A stretch of 64,000 nucleotides of DNA from Nostoc favosum CHAB5714 (GTDB lineage Bacteria > Cyanobacteriota > Cyanobacteriia > Cyanobacteriales > Nostocaceae). Numbering within the stretch: position 1 is the first letter of the stretch; each line of letters begins with the position of its first letter. The notes beneath the pieces were generated by a model. The model saw only the letters and a list, made by a program, of their open reading frames with translations. It had not been told where the DNA came from and ran no database searches. A program made the position numbers and the translations under genes. Positions 63,853 to 64,000 of this stretch are shown here, piece after piece. Where the stretch lies: the NCBI RefSeq assembly GCF_020829495.1, contig NZ_JAIVFQ010000023.1, positions 1 to 64,000 on the forward strand. Direction: 5' to 3'.

Positions 63853-64000
63853 TCAGTAGACCGAAAAGTTTTCCAGAACCCTTATCAGCCCTTGATTTCA
63901 CCTTGGGAACACCATCTGCCCAAATCAGCTTCTAATCTACCTTTCAAGCACCTCTGTTCTGGATGGACGAATAGAGCGATCGCTTGTGGTCGTCATGGAA

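Noticed and set aside
1-64000. tRNA, rRNA or other standard RNA genes
   Set aside because: No cloverleaf with a GGTTCGANTCC-type arm and no rRNA signature was noticed on either strand when reading by eye. A tRNAscan/Infernal run would be needed to exclude them formally.

Overview
The window reads as DNA of a filamentous, Nostocales-like cyanobacterium. The palindrome GCGATCGC (HIP1) recurs throughout, for example near 2247, 3535, 10560, 23165 and 53954. There are dispersed GGAGACGC-type and GGCGATGCC-type repeats, a PEP-CTERM protein, an RTX-repeat protein and cyanobacterial-style IS elements. I see no rRNA or tRNA gene and no core housekeeping block. The high load of IS elements, relics and plasmid-type small genes suggests a large plasmid or an accessory chromosomal island.

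Layout. (1) 1-14100 is a plasmid-like block. It holds a tightly overlapping eight-gene minus-strand operon of unknown function (89-3850), HTH genes, a DUF4351 protein, an ERF single-strand annealing recombinase with small companion genes (6683-10530), a ribbon-helix-helix regulator framed by three copies of a 23-bp operator-like repeat (10637-11168), and two plus-strand plasmid-type genes. (2) 14100-40970 is strongly rearranged. A GIY-YIG nuclease/hsp20 segment is present three times in mosaic form. There are two C-terminal fragments of a DUF1998 protein, broken UvrD and SNF2 helicases, a complete 4.8-kb Tn3-family transposon with perfect 47-bp ends, a 233-bp miniature relative of it, an IS630 element, a dead IS with 29-bp ends, and an IS5 relic interrupted by a precisely delimited MITE. 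Whole cargo genes in this region include PhoD phosphatase, a PhyH-type dioxygenase, a ThiE/TenI-like protein and an SNase-fold protein. (3) 41161-43588 holds an RTX-repeat protein and a decayed IS with 58-bp inverted ends. (4) 43644-60544 is a seven-gene, single-strand biosynthetic cluster. (5) 60545-64000 holds a long hairpin element, an unknown gene, an XRE regulator and transposase relics.

The cluster at 43644-60544 is the main find. In transcription order it encodes a Rieske oxygenase, a 3684-residue polyketide synthase, a P450, an SDR, a lipocalin-like protein, a PAPS-dependent sulfotransferase and an APS kinase. The synthase begins with a methyltransferase-GNAT-ACP starter unit of the type known from apratoxin and saxitoxin synthases. 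One fully reducing, C-methylating extension module and a thioesterase follow. My inference is that it makes a short branched, fully reduced acid (longer if the module iterates) which is hydroxylated by the two oxygenases and sulfated, with the APS kinase supplying PAPS. The combination of starter unit, Rieske enzyme, sulfotransferase and APS kinase overlaps with the saxitoxin tool set, but the defining aminotransferase and amidinotransferase of saxitoxin are absent, so the product should be different.

Several genes carry a single frameshift or premature stop in an otherwise intact frame (7000-7213, 9932-10530, 10768-11107, 14636-16215, 17049-17501, 19561-19806, 34531-35466). They are annotated as broken, but sequencing error or recoding cannot be excluded from one sequence.
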